Notes: generated by a model not told the origin, from the letters alone. A DNA stretch of 53,544 nucleotides from Streptomyces cellulosae (GCF_000721105.1 NZ_JOEV01000063.1:1-53544); one strand, 5' to 3'. Counted from the stretch's first letter, positions 38,439 to 48,745 are shown. Numbers and translations are program-made.

Positions 38439-40214
38439 TCAGCCCTGTCCGGCGGCCCGCGCGCCGGCCGCCACGATCGCCTTGAGGATCACCGAGTGGA
38501 TCTGGGCGGGGTCGCTGACCTCCTGGCCCGAGCCGCCGGTCGCCGCGGCGATCTGCTCGGCCTCCGCGCGATCGGCGTCGGGTCCTACGGCGATCACGAT
38601 GAGCGGCACCGGACGCGCGGGGTCGGTGAGCCTCTCCAGCTCCGAGATCAGCTTGCCGCGCGAGATGCTGCCCGGGTCCTGGTTCACCCCGTCGGTGAGC
38701 ACCACCAGGGCGTTGAACTTCCCCTTCACATAGGAGGACGTGGCCGCCTTGTACGCGGCGAGCGTCGTGTCGTACAGGCCGGTGGCGCCGTCCGGGACCG
38801 GGGCCAGGTTGCCGAACGCCGCCGAGAGCCGGTTCCGCTGGGTGCCGCCGTCCACCCGGGCGCCGAGACGTTCGGTCGGCACGAGCACGCGGTAGTCCCG
38901 GTCGCCGTCCAGCTTGGTGGAGAAGTCCCACAGCCCGATCTCGTCCTCGGCCGTGAACGTGGCCAGAGCCCGCAGCAGCGAGGCCTTGGTGACATCCATC
39001 CGCGACCGGCCGGTGCGCTCGACCTTCTGCGCCATGGAGGAGGAGGCGTCCACCACCGTGGTGATCCGGGCGCTCTGCACCGTGATCGTCCACGTGCCGA
39101 GAGCCTCCTGGAGCGTCTCCTGAGCGGCCGGTTCGGTCGCGGGCTCCGTGTACGGCTGCGGACGGCTGCCGCCGGCCTTCGTGACCAGCGCGTCCGGCAC
39201 GGCTTCGTCCGACGTGCGGAAGCCGTGCTGCTGCAGGAGCCGGAGCTGCTCCGGCTCCCGGAGATAGCTCAGGAACCGGATCGCGGCCCGGCTCTCGTCG
39301 GTGGTCAGAGCCGTCCGGTCGACCAGCGTGTAGGGGTAGTCGAGCCGCGGCGAACCGTCCTCGGGATAGAAGAGGTCCAGGCCGGCGTCGCCGTCGGCGG
39401 AGGAGTTGTACGTGAACGCGGCCTGCTCGGACAGGACCAGAGCCTGGTTACGCTTCGGGTCACCCTGCTCGGCGCCCGAGGCGTCCCGCGGCAGTGTCTC
39501 CAGTACCTGCCCGTCGCTGTCCGTGATGCGCTGCGACAGCGTCTTCATCATCGCAGCGGCCTGGGTGTCCCCGCCCTCGACCCGGGCGGCCGCCGAACTC
39601 AGCCGGGTGAGCGCGAGCAGCCCGGTCGCGCTGTGCGCGGGGTCGGCCGCGCCGAGCCTGAGCGAGTCGCCCCGCAGCGCGGCACTCGCCAACTCCAGCC
39701 AGCCGTACGTCTTGTCCGGCCACCCCAGCGACTTCGCGGCCGCCGGCACCATCGCCATCCCGACGGGGGTGGACGCGACGTTGCCCACCTGGGACACCTC
39801 CGCCGTGCCGCTGCCCGATTCCAGTCGCCGTAACCACACGTCCGAGTCCGGCACCCACACCTGGACATCCGTCTTCTCGCCGGCCAGCAGCGTGTCGGCG
39901 ACCTTGTACGCGTCGCCCGCGGTCACCGTGACGGCGACGCAGCGACCGTCCGAGGTGAGGTCCTGGTCGCGGGCGCGCTCGGCCGCGGTCGTGAGGGCGG
40001 GCGCCAGGTCGGGCGAGGCGGCGAGCTTCAGCCGCACGGGGTCGTCCTGGCAGGAGGAGCCGAAGGAGAACAGTCCGCCCTGGACTGCGGCCGCCGTACC
40101 GCCGGCCACGGCTAGTACGAGGACGGCCGCCACGGCCACCGAGCGGCGCCGGGCGCGTGGACGGGGGTCGCTGCCGCCCGCCCCATACTGATCGGGCAAG
40201 CTGTGACGTCCCAT
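38439..40214 (-). CDS. membrane-anchored solute-binding/VWA domain fusion protein
   Basis: A 591-residue protein. One N-terminal membrane helix (RRSVAVAAVLVLAVAGGTAAA, about 23-44) is followed by a type-2 solute-binding-like fold (about 55-350, with LKLAASPDLAPALTTAAE and VQVWVPDSDVWLRRL). A von Willebrand A domain (about 378-585) has an intact metal-dependent adhesion site, Asp389-x-Ser391-x-Ser393. It should sit on the outer face of the membrane and bind a protein or metal-bridged ligand; its role is unknown. Codon 128 is TTA (39831-39833), the only TTA codon seen among the genes here, so translation may depend on bldA tRNA. ATG 40214. Confidence 0.85.
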   Translation of the reverse strand: MGRHSLPDQYGAGGSDPRPRARRRSVAVAAVLVLAVAGGTAAAVQGGLFSFGSSCQDDPVRLKLAASPDLAPALTTAAERARDQDLTSDGRCVAVTVTAGDAYKVADTLLAGEKTDVQVWVPDSDVWLRRLESGSGTAEVSQVGNVASTPVGMAMVPAAAKSLGWPDKTYGWLELASAALRGDSLRLGAADPAHSATGLLALTRLSSAAARVEGGDTQAAAMMKTLSQRITDSDGQVLETLPRDASGAEQGDPKRNQALVLSEQAAFTYNSSADGDAGLDLFYPEDGSPRLDYPYTLVDRTALTTDESRAAIRFLSYLREPEQLRLLQQHGFRTSDEAVPDALVTKAGGSRPQPYTEPATEPAAQETLQEALGTWTITVQSARITTVVDASSSMAQKVERTGRSRMDVTKASLLRALATFTAEDEIGLWDFSTKLDGDRDYRVLVPTERLGARVDGGTQRNRLSAAFGNLAPVPDGATGLYDTTLAAYKAATSSYVKGKFNALVVLTDGVNQDPGSISRGKLISELERLTDPARPVPLIVIAVGPDADRAEAEQIAAATGGSGQEVSDPAQIHSVILKAIVAAGARAAGQG

Positions 40215-40264
40215 GACGGTGGTACCCCTCCCTGTTGCCGCTGCCGAACCCGTGCCGGAATCCG

Positions 40265-40303
40265 GCCGTACGGCATGCAGAAGGGGGAGGTACGCCCGTA
40301 CGG
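40265..40303. promoter_or_regulatory. paired palindromes in the divergent promoter region
   Basis: GCCGTACGGC (40265-40274) and CCGTACGG (40296-40303) have centres 30 bp apart, between the divergent VWA and CPBP genes. A GTACCCCTCCC-like inverted pair also frames them. Possible regulator sites. Confidence 0.4.
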
Positions 40304-40408
40304 CGTCCGCCCCCCGACGGCCAGTCGCGCACGATCTTCGTCACTACGTTCGAGACCTTAGCGGCGCGGCAACGGGGATGCGGCGGGATTACTCAACTGG
40401 AGGCAGGT

Positions 40409-41209
40409 GTGCAGTCGGAGGCGGGCCCAGTGGCCGAATCTTTCCCTCCGGAGCGGTTCTCGCGACGGATCTTCCGGGACGAGACACTGCTCGTTCTGGG
40501 GCTTTCGCTCGGTGCGAGCGGTGTGTCCGCCCTGATCAGCTTTGTCGGATCGGTCACCAAACCGGGGGGTCTGAAGGACCAGGCGGCCACCCTCAACGCC
40601 TCGGCCGCGCCCGGTCGCCCCTGGCTCGACCTCGCCTGGCAGCTGTTCGGGATCGCCTCGGCGCTCGTGCCCGTCGCCCTGGTCGCGCACTTCCTGCTCC
40701 GTGAGGGCCAGGGCCTGCGCACGATCGGCTTCGACCGCACCCGGCCGTGGCCCGACCTCGGCCGCGGGGCCGGGGTCGCGGCGGTCATCGGCAGCACGGG
40801 GATCGCCTTCTATCTGGCGGCGCGCGGTCTCGGCTTCAATCTCACCGTGGTGCCCGAGGCGCTGCCGGGCGTGTGGTGGAAGTACCCGGTGCTGATCCTG
40901 TCGGCGATGCAGAACGCCATCCTCGAAGAGGTCATCGTAGTCGGCTATCTCCTGCGCCGCCTGGGCCAGTTGGGCTGGACGCCCGGCACGGCGCTGGTGG
41001 CCAGCTCGGTACTGCGCGGCTCCTACCACCTCTACCAGGGCGTCGGCGGCTTCATCGGCAACATGGTGATGGGCGTGGTGTTCGTGTACCTCTACCGCCG
41101 TTGGGGCCGGGTGGGCCCGCTGGTGGTGGCGCATTCCCTGCTCGACATCGGGGCGTTCGTCGGCTACGCGCTGCTGGCCGGCAAGGTGGGCTGGCTGCCG
41201 ACGGCGTGA
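40409..41209 (+). CDS. CPBP family intramembrane metalloprotease
   Basis: A 266-residue protein with about seven hydrophobic segments. The family residues are Glu173-Glu174 (LEEVIVVGYLLRRLG), His207 (GSYHLYQG) and His242 (VVAHSLLDIGAF). The usual EExxxR arginine is replaced by valine. Members act as Rce1-like proteases or as immunity and scaffold proteins. GTG 40409 has GGAGG upstream. Convergent with the PhzF gene and sharing its terminator. Confidence 0.87.
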   Translation: MQSEAGPVAESFPPERFSRRIFRDETLLVLGLSLGASGVSALISFVGSVTKPGGLKDQAATLNASAAPGRPWLDLAWQLFGIASALVPVALVAHFLLREGQGLRTIGFDRTRPWPDLGRGAGVAAVIGSTGIAFYLAARGLGFNLTVVPEALPGVWWKYPVLILSAMQNAILEEVIVVGYLLRRLGQLGWTPGTALVASSVLRGSYHLYQGVGGFIGNMVMGVVFVYLYRRWGRVGPLVVAHSLLDIGAFVGYALLAGKVGWLPTA

Positions 41210-41213
41210 GGCG

Positions 41214-41258
41214 GTGCGGGGAGGGGTGTACGAGAGAGTCGTACGCCCCTCCCCGCAC
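41214..41258. terminator. bidirectional terminator
   Basis: A 20-bp stem: the arm at 41214-41233 pairs with 41239-41258 with only one G-T pair, loop of 5 nt. It lies between two convergent genes, with 4-5 bp to each stop codon. Confidence 0.9.
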
Positions 41259-41261
41259 CCT

Positions 41262-42071
41262 TCAGGCGAGCAGTTCGCCCTCGATGACGGTGACCGCGCT
41301 GCCGCTCAGCAGGGTGCGGTCGCCCCGCAGTTCGGTGCGGACGCGGCCGGTGCGGGCGGAGGCCTGGAGCCCGGTGAGTCCGGCGCGTCCGAGGCGCCCG
41401 GACCAGAACGGGGCGAGGGCGGTGTGGGCGCTGCCGGTGACCGGGTCCTCGTCGATGCCGACGTTCGGGAAGAAGCAGCGGGAGACGAAGTCGTAGCCCC
41501 GGGCGGGTTCCTCGGCGCGGGCGGTGGCGATGACGCCGCGCTCGGAGCAGGCGCCCAGGGCCTTCGGATCCGGGTTCAGAGAGCGGACAGTCTTCTCGTC
41601 GGCCACCTCGACCAGCAGGTCGCCGAGGCTCGGACCGGTGTCGAAGACGGCGAGCGGCTCGGCACCGAGGACGTCGGCCACGCCGTCCGGGAGCTCGACG
41701 GGAGTCAGCGGGGCGGTGGGGAAGTCCAGGGTGATCGAGCCGTCCTCGCCGGGCGTGGCACTCAGGACACCGCTGCGGGTGGCGAACCGCACCGGCCCCC
41801 GGTGGGCGCCGGTGGAGTGCAGCACGTGGGCCGTGGCGAGCGTGGCGTGGCCGCAGACGTCGACCTCGGTGGCGGGTGTGAACCAGCGCAGCGCCCAGTC
41901 TGCCTCGCCGCCCTCGGGCAGCGGGTGGGCGAACGCGGTCTCCGCGTGGTTGACCTCCAGGGCCACCTGCTGGAGCCGGTCGTCGTCCGGGAAGGTGTCG
42001 AGGAGCAGGACCCCGGCCGGGTTGCCGGTGAAGGGGCGGTCGGTGAAGGCGTCGACGATTCGGATACGCAT
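41262..42071 (-). CDS. PhzF family isomerase-like protein
   Basis: A 269-residue protein of the diaminopimelate-epimerase fold. It has the N-terminal PFTGNPAGV motif, catalytic Glu44 in NHAETAF, VDVCGHATLATAHVL, and the C-terminal GIDEDPVTGSAH. PhzF isomerises an intermediate of phenazine synthesis, but most family members lie outside phenazine clusters. No other phenazine genes are here, so the substrate is unknown. ATG 42071. Confidence 0.92.
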   Translation of the reverse strand: MRIRIVDAFTDRPFTGNPAGVLLLDTFPDDDRLQQVALEVNHAETAFAHPLPEGGEADWALRWFTPATEVDVCGHATLATAHVLHSTGAHRGPVRFATRSGVLSATPGEDGSITLDFPTAPLTPVELPDGVADVLGAEPLAVFDTGPSLGDLLVEVADEKTVRSLNPDPKALGACSERGVIATARAEEPARGYDFVSRCFFPNVGIDEDPVTGSAHTALAPFWSGRLGRAGLTGLQASARTGRVRTELRGDRTLLSGSAVTVIEGELLA

Positions 42072-42241
42072 GCCCCGACGCTAGGGGCGCGGTGAGGCGG
42101 CCGGCCAAGGCCAATCCGGGGTTCCTGGCCCGGTTCGCGTGCCGGCCGTCAGGACGGACTTCGCTGTCGCTGTCACGCCATGTCCACGGTCGGGACAGCC
42201 GTGCCGACCGCCGTGTTCTGCCTGGTACGACCAGCCCTGAT

Positions 42242-42352
42242 TCAGGGACGGGCACTAATTCGGCCGGGCAGTCGTCGAACGAACTCGGTGACCGGCATGG
42301 CCACCGCTTCCGGAGCCTCCATGTGCATGGCGTGGGTGGCGTCGCCCCGGCT
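42242..42352 (-). pseudogene. possible remnant of an alpha/beta hydrolase gene
   Basis: A 36-residue frame reads GDATHAMHMEAPEAVAMPV then TEFVRRLPGR, which looks like the end of an alpha/beta hydrolase (catalytic His in a THAMHMEAPEAVA context). An in-frame TGA at 42353-42355 cuts it off upstream, and no matching N-terminal part is visible. The surrounding 42072-42565 has no intact gene. Confidence 0.4.
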
Positions 42353-42565
42353 TCACTGTGTCGACCCGGCTTCGCGGCAGGGGGCCCGGGGCCCCACAGC
42401 ATCGCGCAACCGTATCGGCGGCTCGACCCACCTGGTGCTGCCTAGGTCGGCGGGCCCGGACGACTGCCCGGCACGAGGCGTGGCAGCCGATGCTTTCGCC
42501 GGCGGACCGTGCCGCCGCGCCGAAGACGTTGACGACTCCGCGGGACCGACACGCGTGCTCGTCGG

Positions 42566-43528
42566 TCAGTCGGGTGTCTCGGACGAGTCGGCCGGCTCGG
42601 AGTCGTCGGCGGCCGGCGTGGACCGTTCGATGTGGTCGTTGGCCGCGGCCCAACTGGCCAGCAGGTTCAGGGCGTCCTGCGAGGGTGAGGCGGGCTCGGC
42701 GGTGTAGGTGAGGAGGACCTGGCTGGGGTCGGCACCGAGCGGGAAGGTTTCGAAGGGCAGGTCGAGGTCGCCGACGACCGGGTGGTGCAGGAGCTTCACG
42801 CCGGTGGTGTGCATCCGGACGTTGTGGGCGGCCCAGCGGTGACGGAACTCCTCGCTGCGGGTGGACAGTTCGCCGATCAGGTCGGTCAGCCGCCGGTCGT
42901 AGAGATCGCGGCCGGCCTCGGCGCGCAGCATGGCGACCGCGTCGCCTGCGACCTGGTTCCAGTCGCGGAAGAACTCGGTCGCGTGCGGGCTGAGGAAGAT
43001 GAACCGGGCGTTGTTGGGCGGCCGCGCCGGATCGGCGTAGACCGGGGAGAACAGGGCACGTCCGAGGTGGTTGGCGGCCAGGATGTCCCCGCGTCCGTTG
43101 AGGACGAACGCGGGTGTGCCGGCCATGGAGTCGAGGACGCGGTGTACTGCGGGCCTGACCCGCTGCTGGGCGGGTCGGCGGCGTGGCGGACGGCTGCTGC
43201 CGGCGCCGCGCAGGAGGTCGTTCAGGTGGATGCGTTCGGCTTCGTCGAGCTGCAGTGCTTGCGCGATGCCGTCGATGACGCTCTCGGAGACGCCGGTGGC
43301 GTTGCCGCGCTCCAGCCGGGTGTAGTACTCGCTGGAGATGCCTGCGAGGAGGGCGACCTCCTCCCGGCGCAGCCCGGTGACGCGTCGGCGCTCTCCGCCG
43401 TATACGGGCAGTCCGGCCTGCTCGGGGGTGACCTTGGACCGCCGCGTGCCCAGGAACTCACGGATCTCCGCGCGGAAATCGTCACGGATGTCGCGGTTGA
43501 CGCCATGTGGGTCGTTTCTGCCTGCCAT
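42566..43528 (-). CDS. XRE family regulator with MmyB-like ligand-binding domain
   Basis: A 320-residue regulator. The helix-turn-helix is near residues 50-100 (GLRREEVALLAGISSEYYTRLERGNATGVSESVIDGIAQAL). The MmyB-type PAS-like domain (about 120-285) contains FVLNGRGDILAANHLGRALFSP and FIFLSPHATEFFRDWNQVAGD. Such proteins usually lie next to the dehydrogenase they control, as here, and bind fatty-acid-like ligands in the one structure known to me. ATG 43528 is the natural start. It is divergent from the oxidoreductase genes with an operator between. Confidence 0.92.
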   Translation of the reverse strand: MAGRNDPHGVNRDIRDDFRAEIREFLGTRRSKVTPEQAGLPVYGGERRRVTGLRREEVALLAGISSEYYTRLERGNATGVSESVIDGIAQALQLDEAERIHLNDLLRGAGSSRPPRRRPAQQRVRPAVHRVLDSMAGTPAFVLNGRGDILAANHLGRALFSPVYADPARPPNNARFIFLSPHATEFFRDWNQVAGDAVAMLRAEAGRDLYDRRLTDLIGELSTRSEEFRHRWAAHNVRMHTTGVKLLHHPVVGDLDLPFETFPLGADPSQVLLTYTAEPASPSQDALNLLASWAAANDHIERSTPAADDSEPADSSETPD

Positions 43529-43564
43529 GCGGTCCACTCTACGAGCGCGTCCGCCGGGCTGGGG

Positions 43565-43594
43565 GTCCCTGTCAGTGACCCCCTCATCAGGGAC
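43565..43594. promoter_or_regulatory. candidate operator of the XRE/MmyB regulator
   Basis: GTCCCTG (43565-43571) and CAGGGAC (43588-43594) are 7-bp inverted arms with a 16-bp centre. The site is 37 bp before the regulator start and 149 bp before the divergent operon. Confidence 0.6.
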
Positions 43595-43742
43595 TCCCAC
43601 GCTCTCGTGAAAACCGGTTCTGTTGGTGGTGCACCGCCCACGGCGGTGTGAACGGCCCGGATACGGCGGCGCTTGTGCCGCCCGTCTCCACCCCCTTCGC
43701 GGCGCCGTCGGCGCTGTGATCACCGACCTCAGAAGGAGGATC

Positions 43743-44315
43743 ATGCGTCGATACGCCAAGCCCGCCGCCGTAGTCACGGCGCTGGGAGCGCTCAGCCTCC
43801 CAGCCTTCGGATCGGGAGTCGCGGCCGACACGGCCGACCGCACCACCGGCTCCGGGTCACCGTCTCGCGTCACGGCGGAATCCGTCTCCTGGAACCACGG
43901 GACCACTCAGGTGAACAAGCGCATCATCGAGCGCTACACCAGCGAGTACCTGCCCGGTCGCAATCCCGCTCTGGCGGGCAAGTTCGTCAGCCCGGACATC
44001 GTCGTGCACTCCGGCGACCAGACGTGGCAGGGCCGGGACACCTATCTCGGCATCGTCGCCGCGAACCTGAAGGCGTTCCCGGACCTCAAGTGGACGGTGC
44101 AGGACATGCGCGCCGAGGGCGACACCGTGGCCGTCCGCTACACCATGACGGGCACCCACGAAGGACCCTTCGCCGGTGTCGAGGCGACGGGCAAGGCCAT
44201 CCACTCGGAGAGCATGGCGTTCTACCGCCTGTCCCACGGCAAGATCGTCGAAGAGCGTGCCCAGCTCGACATGCTCGGCATCCTCCGGCAGATGGGCGCC
44301 ATCCCCACCACGTAG
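43743..44315 (+). CDS. secreted SnoaL-like (ester cyclase family) protein
   Basis: A 190-residue protein with a probable signal peptide (MRRYAKPAAVVTALGALSLP, then AFGSGVAA). A SnoaL-type cone domain follows (RYTSEYLPGRNPALAGKFVSPDIVVHSG, YLGIVAANLKAFPDLKWTV, VAVRYTMTGTHEGPFAGVEATGK). Export is odd for this family, which usually acts in the cytoplasm on small hydrophobic substrates. The ATG has AAGGAGG at good spacing. It is the first gene of the oxidoreductase group. Confidence 0.85.
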   Translation: MRRYAKPAAVVTALGALSLPAFGSGVAADTADRTTGSGSPSRVTAESVSWNHGTTQVNKRIIERYTSEYLPGRNPALAGKFVSPDIVVHSGDQTWQGRDTYLGIVAANLKAFPDLKWTVQDMRAEGDTVAVRYTMTGTHEGPFAGVEATGKAIHSESMAFYRLSHGKIVEERAQLDMLGILRQMGAIPTT

Positions 44316-44464
44316 CAGCGGAGCTCTGCACTTCACCCACCCGTGCCCCCACCCCCACACCGACGCGACGACCGGCGCTCACCGCACGGACGACCGCCGG
44401 GACGGGCACGCCGTATCACCCCGCACACCAGGTGCCGGATCACGGCACCTGAAAGGAATCCCCC

Positions 44465-45310
44465 ATGAGCAAGGTCATCTTCGTCACCGGTGCCGGACGT
44501 GGTCTGGGCACGGACATCGCCCGCGAGGCCCTCGCGGCCGGCCACCAGGTCGTCGCCACCGGCCGCCGCCCCGACGAGGTCGAGAAGACTCTCGGCGGAC
44601 CGCAGGACAACCTGCTGGTCACCAGGCTCGACGTCACCAGCCCGGACGACGCCGAGGCCGCCGCGCAGGCAGCCGTCGACCGCTTCGGACGCGTCGACGT
44701 CCTGATCAACAACGCCGGGAACCTGTTCACCGGCTACTTCGAGGAGATCTCGTCCGCGCAGATGCGCCGGCAGTTCGAGACGAACCTCTTCGGACCGATG
44801 AACGTCACCCGCGCCGTCCTGCCCATCATGCGGAAACAGCGCGCCGGCCACGTCATCACCATCACCTCGACCGCCGGCCTGGTCGGCATGGAATTCACCT
44901 CCGCCTACGCCGCCTCCAAGTTCGCGGAAGAGGGCTGGAGGGAGTCCCTGCGCTACGACGTCGAGCCGTACAACATCCACACCACCGTCGTGGAGCCCGG
45001 CTACTTCCGCACCGAACTCCTCGTGGACGGCTCCACCACCTGGCCCGAGCTGTCGATCGACGATTACGCCCCGCGCACCGCCCCGAGGATCGAGGGCATG
45101 AAGAGCATGAACGGCAAGCAGCCCGGCGACCCCGCCAAGCTCGCCCGCGCCCTGCTCACCATCGCCGGCCAGGACAAGCCCCTGCTGCGCTTCGTCGCCG
45201 GCGCGGACGCCATCGAGGCCGCCGAGGCCAAGGCGAAGGAACTCCTCGCCCAGGCCGAAGCCTCCCGCGAACTGGGCGACAACCTCGCCTACGACGACAC
45301 CCACGCCTGA
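44465..45310 (+). CDS. short-chain dehydrogenase/reductase
   Basis: A 281-residue SDR. The cofactor loop is TGAGRGLG (8-15), the NNAG motif is at 82-85, and the catalytic triad is Ser135, Tyr148 and Lys152. Arg in ATGRR suggests NADP(H) preference. The substrate is unknown. ATG 44465 has GAAAGGAA upstream. This is the classic partner next to MmyB-type regulators. Confidence 0.93.
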   Translation: MSKVIFVTGAGRGLGTDIAREALAAGHQVVATGRRPDEVEKTLGGPQDNLLVTRLDVTSPDDAEAAAQAAVDRFGRVDVLINNAGNLFTGYFEEISSAQMRRQFETNLFGPMNVTRAVLPIMRKQRAGHVITITSTAGLVGMEFTSAYAASKFAEEGWRESLRYDVEPYNIHTTVVEPGYFRTELLVDGSTTWPELSIDDYAPRTAPRIEGMKSMNGKQPGDPAKLARALLTIAGQDKPLLRFVAGADAIEAAEAKAKELLAQAEASRELGDNLAYDDTHA

Positions 45311-45320
45311 GAGGGGCAGC

Positions 45321-45803
45321 ATGCCACTGAAAGGCGAGTACGAGCCGAGCACGGCGCAGTTCGTGCGTGACCAGGTCGAGCTGTACGAAAGCTCCGGCGG
45401 TACGCAAGGAACGACACTGGGTTTCCTGGTCACACGGGAAGAAGACGAGGAACTGGGCAACGTGCCCGTCGTCATCCTGACCACCCTGGGCGCCAAGAGC
45501 GGCAAGATCCGCAAGTCCCCGCTCATTCGGGTGGAGCACGACGGCTCCTACGCCGTGGTCGCCTCCGCGGGAGGAGCCCCCAGGCACCCGGTCTGGTACC
45601 ACAACGTGGTCGCCGACCCCCGAGTCGAGCTTCAGGACGGCCCGGTGCGCCAGGACATGCTGGCCCGCGCGGTGACCGGGGACGAGATGGCCGTGTGGTG
45701 GGCCCGGGCCGTCGAGGCGTTCCCGTCCTACGCCGAGTACCAGAGGAACACTGACCGAGAGATTCCGGTCCTCGTTCTGGAGCCCGCGGCCCAGCAGCAC
45801 TGA
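45321..45803 (+). CDS. F420-dependent nitroreductase-like (DDN family) protein
   Basis: A 160-residue protein of the deazaflavin-dependent nitroreductase family: [19 protein letters not shown] (about 50-68), [26 protein letters not shown] (about 71-96) and the [23 protein letters not shown] tail. It would use reduced F420 to reduce quinones or other electrophiles. It starts 10 bp after the SDR gene, so the two are co-transcribed. Confidence 0.93.
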   Translation: MPLKGEYEPSTAQFVRDQVELYESSGGTQGTTLGFLVTREEDEELGNVPVVILTTLGAKSGKIRKSPLIRVEHDGSYAVVASAGGAPRHPVWYHNVVADPRVELQDGPVRQDMLARAVTGDEMAVWWARAVEAFPSYAEYQRNTDREIPVLVLEPAAQQH

Positions 45804-45998
45804 CCCGGCACAGCCGGTTCAGCCCACCGATCCCCGCCGCCCGTCACCGGCAACACCGGCCTGGCCCACGGCGACCCCGCGCCTGCGCGATACGCCCCGG
45901 AGCACGGTCCGCCGACTGGTGGCGCACCGAACCGGTCATGGCACCCACAGCCCATGACCACCGACCGGCCTTGCGGCCGCTACGAAGAGGAGTATCTG

Positions 45999-46979
<981 letters not shown>

Positions 46980-47039
46980 CCGCTGACCGGTCACACGCGG
47001 CCGTTCACCCATCACTGATCACTGAAGAGGCTTTTCATC

Positions 47040-47582
47040 ATGTCCAAGGTTCTCCTTGTCGTAGGCCACCCCGACCTGTCCCGGTCGAAGGCCAACGCGG
47101 CGCTCGTGGACGCCGTCCGCGACCTGGCCCATGTCACCGTGCACGACCTCTACGCCACCTACCCCGACTTCCGGATCGACGTCGCCGCGGAGCAGGCGCT
47201 GCTGGCCGAGCACGATGTGATCGTCTTCCAGCACCCGGTGTTCTGGTACAACACCACCCCGCTGTTCAAGCAGTGGCAGGACAAGGTCTTCACCCTTGGC
47301 TGGGCCTTCACCATGGACGGCTCCGCCTCGCAGCTGGCCGGCAAGAAGGCCGTCGTCGCCGTCACCACCGGCGTGCCCGGTGAGCACTACACCCCCGAAG
47401 GCGCGAATCAGGCCACCATCGAGACCCTCCTCAGCAACTGGCACGCGACCCTGCGGCTGTGCCAGTTCGACATCCAGCAGCCGATGGTCAAGGTGTACGG
47501 CACGGCTTTCGGTCCCTCCGACGAGGACCTGGCCACCGCCGCCAAGCAGTACAACGAACTGCTCGCCTCCTACGCCGCCTGA
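47040..47582 (+). CDS. NAD(P)H oxidoreductase with flavodoxin fold
   Basis: A 180-residue quinone-reductase-like protein. Features are a flavin loop near the start (VVGHPDLSRSKANAALV), HDVIVFQHPVFWYNTTPLFKQWQDKVFTLGWAF, and GKKAVVAVTTGVPGEHY. It matches the KefF/MdaB/NQO type, which reduces quinones by two electrons. It starts 60 bp after the aldo/keto reductase and ends the redox group. Confidence 0.92.
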   Translation: MSKVLLVVGHPDLSRSKANAALVDAVRDLAHVTVHDLYATYPDFRIDVAAEQALLAEHDVIVFQHPVFWYNTTPLFKQWQDKVFTLGWAFTMDGSASQLAGKKAVVAVTTGVPGEHYTPEGANQATIETLLSNWHATLRLCQFDIQQPMVKVYGTAFGPSDEDLATAAKQYNELLASYAA

Positions 47583-47739
47583 CGGCTCTCACCACCGCGG
47601 CCGCTCACCTGCCTGTCCGGCTCCGCTGTCTCGTGGCGATCTTGTTCCGGCGTGTCGCCGCGTGCCTCGGACATGGAGGCCGCCGTGCTTCGCTTGCCGA
47701 CTGCTGGACCTCCGCGCTCACCCCGCGGCGACGACCGGT

Positions 47740-48738
47740 TCAGTTGAGAGCTGGGGATGCTGGAGATCTCAGGTGATGCGGTCCTGGACGAGTGGATGCC
47801 GGACGTTGTCCCAGCTGCTCTGGTCCGGTGGCTCCGCCCTTCCGGTTGCCGTCGAGTTGGAAGTGCCAGACGACCGCGATCGGGGAGTCGTCCAAGGCCG
47901 CAGCCGACGCTTCCGGGCACCAGTGCAACAAGTCCCAGGACACATGGGCCGGGAGCGGGTCCGGGGCGGTGCCGGGGTCGAGTGAGTGGTGCGGGCGGCT
48001 CGGTTCCTCGCATTGCCGGACCTGGAAGCCCAGGGGGAGGGCTGCGGCGAGGTAGGCGCTGAGCGGGCGGTGGTACTCGGTGAGGAGGGACGGGCGGCCG
48101 TCCGGGCCGGGACGGCGGGCCAAGGTCGGCCGGAGGTAGGACACCAGCAGATGGGCATCCGAGATCACGAGGCTTCCGCCGGGGCGCAGGACACGCGCGA
48201 ACTCCGCCAGCACCGGGGCCAGATCGGGGACGTGTGTGAGGGCGAGCGCGCACACGACGGTGTCGACCGCGTTGTCGGGAACCGGCAGCCGGTGCAGGTC
48301 GGCCTCGTGGAAGTCGACATCTGGCAGGCGCTTGCGGGCCTGGGCGAGCATGTCCGGTGAGGCGTCGACGCCGATCACATGGTGGCCGAGTTCCTGCAGG
48401 TAGGCGGTGTGACGGCCGGTGCCGCAGGCCGCGTCCAGCGCTGTGCCGACGGGCAGGCTGTCCAGGATGCGTCGGACAACGGGCTGCTCGATGTCGATCA
48501 TCTGGTTGCCGGGGGCGTCATAGTGCGGCGCCCAGTCTTGGTAGACGTCGGCCGCGCTGATCGTGCCCGCACTCGCCGTGACCCCCTCGTGCGCGAGGGC
48601 GGGCGTGTCCAGCAGAGTGCGGATTTCGGCGATCCGGGCCTCGACGAACGCCTGGTCGGCGCTTCCCTCCCTGAAACCGCGCAGCAGAGCGGCACCCTCG
48701 ATGCCCAGCAGATATCCCAGAGGGCTCAGATACGTCAC
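47740..48738 (-). CDS. class I SAM-dependent methyltransferase
   Basis: A 332-residue protein. An N-terminal section (1-65) of unknown role precedes a Rossmann methyltransferase: motif I LDAACGTGRHTAYL (about 101-114), VIGVDASPDMLAQA, VVCALALTHV and LRPGGSLVISDAH. It is of the UbiE/Methyltransf_11 type; the substrate is not evident. GTG 48738 lacks a ribosome site but follows TACCGT by 7 nt, as for a leaderless message. The C-terminal 30 residues are basic and low-complexity. Confidence 0.88.
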   Translation of the reverse strand: MTYLSPLGYLLGIEGAALLRGFREGSADQAFVEARIAEIRTLLDTPALAHEGVTASAGTISAADVYQDWAPHYDAPGNQMIDIEQPVVRRILDSLPVGTALDAACGTGRHTAYLQELGHHVIGVDASPDMLAQARKRLPDVDFHEADLHRLPVPDNAVDTVVCALALTHVPDLAPVLAEFARVLRPGGSLVISDAHLLVSYLRPTLARRPGPDGRPSLLTEYHRPLSAYLAAALPLGFQVRQCEEPSRPHHSLDPGTAPDPLPAHVSWDLLHWCPEASAAALDDSPIAVVWHFQLDGNRKGGATGPEQLGQRPASTRPGPHHLRSPASPALN

Positions 48739-48745
48739 CCCACGG

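Noticed and set aside
41262..42071. Phenazine biosynthesis cluster suggested by the PhzF-like gene
   Set aside because: No other phz genes are present; PhzF homologues are widespread outside phenazine clusters.
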